From Setaria digitata (Eukaryota; Nematoda; Chromadorea; Rhabditida; Setariidae), in the NCBI GenBank assembly GCA_003640385.1, contig RCAB01000292.1:1-64000 (forward strand): a stretch of DNA of 64,000 nucleotides, read 5' to 3'. Position numbers and translations under genes: made by a program. Under the pieces are notes generated by a model. The model made no database searches. It was not told the origin of the DNA and worked only from the letters and a program-made list of their open reading frames with translations. How positions within the stretch are numbered: position 1 is the stretch's first letter; every line of letters starts with the position of its first letter. Below, in pieces: positions 62,697-64,000 of the stretch.

Positions 62697-64000
62697 CACA
62701 GCATATATATATATATATATATATATTGATGCTGTGATAATTTTTTTCAACTTGGAAAGAACATTTTTTTAATTACCAAGTTTTGGAAATTTTATGCCTC
62801 TAAAATCGTATTTCATTTTGACAATTTATTTAAAATTTTTGATGCTCTATCTAATAACGATTTAGAAATTTAATGCTTTTCTCTAATGAAATTTAAATAG
62901 TCGTAAAAGAATGAAAATTTAGCTATTTTGATTGCTATGCAATTTGCTCTTGATCAGCTGATCAAACATAAGTGCAACTTGTCTCGTTTTAATTGCACTT
63001 AACTGCACAACTGAGAACAAAACGGTAATGAACCGAAAGTTTTAATGTCAACGAAGACACACGTCAGATTACGTAGCACGTAACATTTACATTTCTTACG
63101 TAATGCTTGAATGTAGCATATGCCGCATAAAGAATTAACGAACAATAAAGAAGTCTTTTAGAAAAAAAAAAAAAAAAAATGCAAACTTATGCTTCACTGA
63201 TCGCCTGAGGCAGTACTAATTGTTTCATTAAAGGATTCAAATTTAATTCAATTCAGTTACAGCCACACACAGTCATGCTTGATGAAAACTGTTGAAAATT
63301 CTAATGTCGAACTGGTCCTGCAAAGCTAAAGTCTAATTAGAGGTCAAATTGATAATAAATTGGTGACTTTTAGAGCATATAACTTCATTGATTCTGTCTG
63401 TAACGAAGTTAAAAAACAATCTTGTTCGCGTTTTTAAAGAAATTTTGCAAGTATTACGATTATCTTTGGGGAATATTTTTTTTTTTAACGTTATCTAGAA
63501 TTTATCAAAAAATTAATTTTTCAAATTTATGAACAATGCGATCATTTTCTAATACTTACATAGATGCTACCAAAATAGTCAGCATGTTATTCTCATTATC
63601 AATTTGATTATTATTATGTGTCTATAGTTTTAAAATTTTTTTAAACCTTTATAGAATTGCTTATTTTCCTCTTGCCATAGTTTTCACGAAAGTAACGGTA
63701 CTAACAATTAGTTTGTTGTAGAAAGTAGAATAATTTTGATTAATTGTCATTATCAGAGATTATTTCAATCAGTTTTCGATTATTACTATAATCTCTACTA
63801 GGCAAGCAGAATCACATAAATCTTCGGTTCAAACTTATCAACTAAACACAATGACAGTTAAATTATGCCTTACTTGATTGTTTTATTATACATTTCAGGA
63901 AGCTTTTTGCATTATTTTAATCCTTATAATTTAATAGAAGATGCCTGTGAAGATTTGATATAGTAGTAATTTGATCAAAAACTATAGTGATAATTCTTGA
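62234..64000. other. AT-rich region without gene
   Basis: Includes a GA microsatellite (62377-62394), an AT microsatellite with a large hairpin (62658-62744) and several palindromic words. No open frame with coding character on either strand. A Hint-domain exon for the upstream gene was looked for (a Cys-initiated catalytic start) and not found. Confidence 0.5.
62658..62744. repeat. AT microsatellite with 16-bp perfect inverted repeat
   Basis: A TA run (62658-62688) adjoins AAAATTATCACAGCAT (62689-62704), an AT loop of about 24 bases and the exact complement ATGCTGTGATAATTTT (62729-62744). The arms contain TTATCAC/GTGATAA, as in the hairpin at 41933. Confidence 0.92.

Noticed and set aside
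63815..63850. TCGGTTCAAA word resembling a tRNA T-loop
   Set aside because: No acceptor, D or anticodon arms could be paired around it.

Overview
The window looks like about 64 kb of a nematode nuclear genome, most likely a filarial or other spirurid worm. The reasons are its strong A+T richness with many long poly-A/poly-T runs, genes split by short to medium introns with TTTCAG-type acceptors, a cuticle collagen, and a secreted protein resembling the nematode hedgehog-related family. The species call is inference; I could run no database search. Gene models were built by hand from open frames, GT/AG sites and intron phase. Where I say junctions are phase-matched, I checked exon lengths modulo 3.

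Layout. (1) 1-3.3 kb: non-coding DNA with a 58-bp tandem repeat packed with GATA sites, then a + strand cuticle collagen (about 2.27-3.14 kb; its N-terminal exon is not visible). (2) 7.8-10.1 kb, minus: a four-exon gene for a small secreted protein of unknown function (211 aa). (3) 13.1-15.9 kb, minus: a complete eight-exon heparan sulfate 6-O-sulfotransferase (415 aa). (4) 16-18.8 kb: a more G+C-rich intergenic stretch with an E2F-like site, ACGTG clusters and several microsatellites, leading to a two-exon single-HMG-box gene (90 aa, +). (5) 21.5-33.6 kb, plus: two unrecognised multi-exon genes about 0.1 kb apart (438 aa and about 594 aa) that look like an operon or, less likely, one gene with a frame break. 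An intron of the first holds a tandem repeat that copies its own downstream splice acceptor. (6) 34-40 kb: low-confidence exons of a further + strand gene. (7) 43.5-53.0 kb, plus: a type II membrane protein (about 1392 aa) with a small folded extracellular region and a roughly 1050-residue Ser/Thr-rich mucin-like part, with an orphan terminal exon near 55.7 kb that may belong to it. (8) 57.6-62.2 kb, plus: a secreted hedgehog-related (warthog/quahog-like) protein with a coiled, Gln/Pro-rich tail and no Hint domain visible.

Together the genes are typical of nematode extracellular-matrix and surface biology: collagen, a proteoglycan-modifying enzyme, a mucin-like surface protein and a hedgehog-related ligand. 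The DNA gives no direct evidence that they act as one pathway. I see no tRNA, rRNA, CRISPR array or intact transposon. Four places carry N bases (9471, 24382, 41648-41666, 57456), and the one at 24382 sits in a probable assembly duplication.
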